In this document: piece by piece, positions 5,054 to 5,078 of the stretch
How positions within the stretch are numbered: the stretch's first letter is position 1
Layout of the letters: the number at the start of each line of letters is the position of its first letter
NCBI GenBank assembly: GCA_024511045.1
Contig: JANEMG010000203.1
Span: 1 to 5,078 of the forward strand
Direction of reading: 5' to 3'
DNA length: 5,078 bases
Origin: Gammaproteobacteria bacterium
Lineage (GTDB): Bacteria; Pseudomonadota; Gammaproteobacteria; Methylococcales; Methylomonadaceae
Translations under genes and position numbers: made by a program
Notes under the pieces: generated by a model
What the model saw: only the letters and a program-made list of their open reading frames with translations
What the model was told of the DNA's origin: nothing
Databases searched by the model: none

Positions 5054-5078
5054 CTCGATATTAAAAACTTGTTACTTA

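Larger units (their letters stand above)
4699..5078. other. Non-coding tail after lpxA, no lpxB
   Basis: The 380 bases after lpxA hold no credible gene. The forward frames give only ORFs of 13 codons (4709-4750) and 30 codons (4750-4842) without ribosome binding sites, and the reverse strand is broken by stops. lpxB, which usually follows lpxA, is not here. The segment is AT-rich toward the end. It holds a 12-base palindrome (4734-4745), two adjacent imperfect hairpins (4800-4874 and 4880-4914) and a possible terminator near the end. Confidence 0.65.

Overview
The window looks like chromosomal DNA from a Gram-negative bacterium of the Pseudomonadota, most likely a gammaproteobacterium. It carries an outer-membrane biogenesis block, bamA - skp - fabZ - lpxA, all on the + strand. 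The LpxA protein resembles the Pseudomonas form more than the E. coli form. A betaproteobacterium cannot be excluded from sequence inspection alone. No mobile element, CRISPR array, tRNA, rRNA or defence gene is visible.

Layout. Positions 1-97 may hold the last codons of an unidentified upstream gene, with a strong hairpin at 21-48. Positions 98-231 hold the bamA promoter region (TATAAT at 137-142 with a sigma-E-like box upstream) and a T-rich leader. bamA (232-2547) is complete. A gap of about 320 bases follows, with a candidate promoter, a 21-codon ORF behind a strong Shine-Dalgarno sequence, and a hairpin at that ORF's start codon. skp is best started at 2866 and ends at 3366. A 129-base gap with a small hairpin separates it from fabZ (3496-3927). 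lpxA (3928-4698) follows with no spacer. Both fabZ and lpxA begin with TTG. The last 380 bases hold no convincing gene, but contain two adjacent imperfect hairpins (4800-4914) and a possible weak terminator near 5032-5053.

How the genes work together. BamA inserts beta-barrel proteins into the outer membrane, and Skp escorts those proteins across the periplasm. LpxA commits UDP-GlcNAc and 3-hydroxyacyl-ACP to lipid A. FabZ draws on the same 3-hydroxyacyl-ACP pool for fatty-acid elongation, so fabZ and lpxA compete at the phospholipid/LPS branch point.

The most notable points are: lpxD is absent from its usual place between skp and fabZ; lpxB does not follow lpxA; a methionine sits at the LpxA acyl-chain ruler position, predicting a C10-type acyl group; both lipid genes have TTG starts; skp has an unusual leader with a small ORF and hairpin; and the 3' gap holds a structured element. 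I see no clearly new biological system. The core genes are ordinary, and the novelty, if any, lies in the gene order and the non-coding segments.
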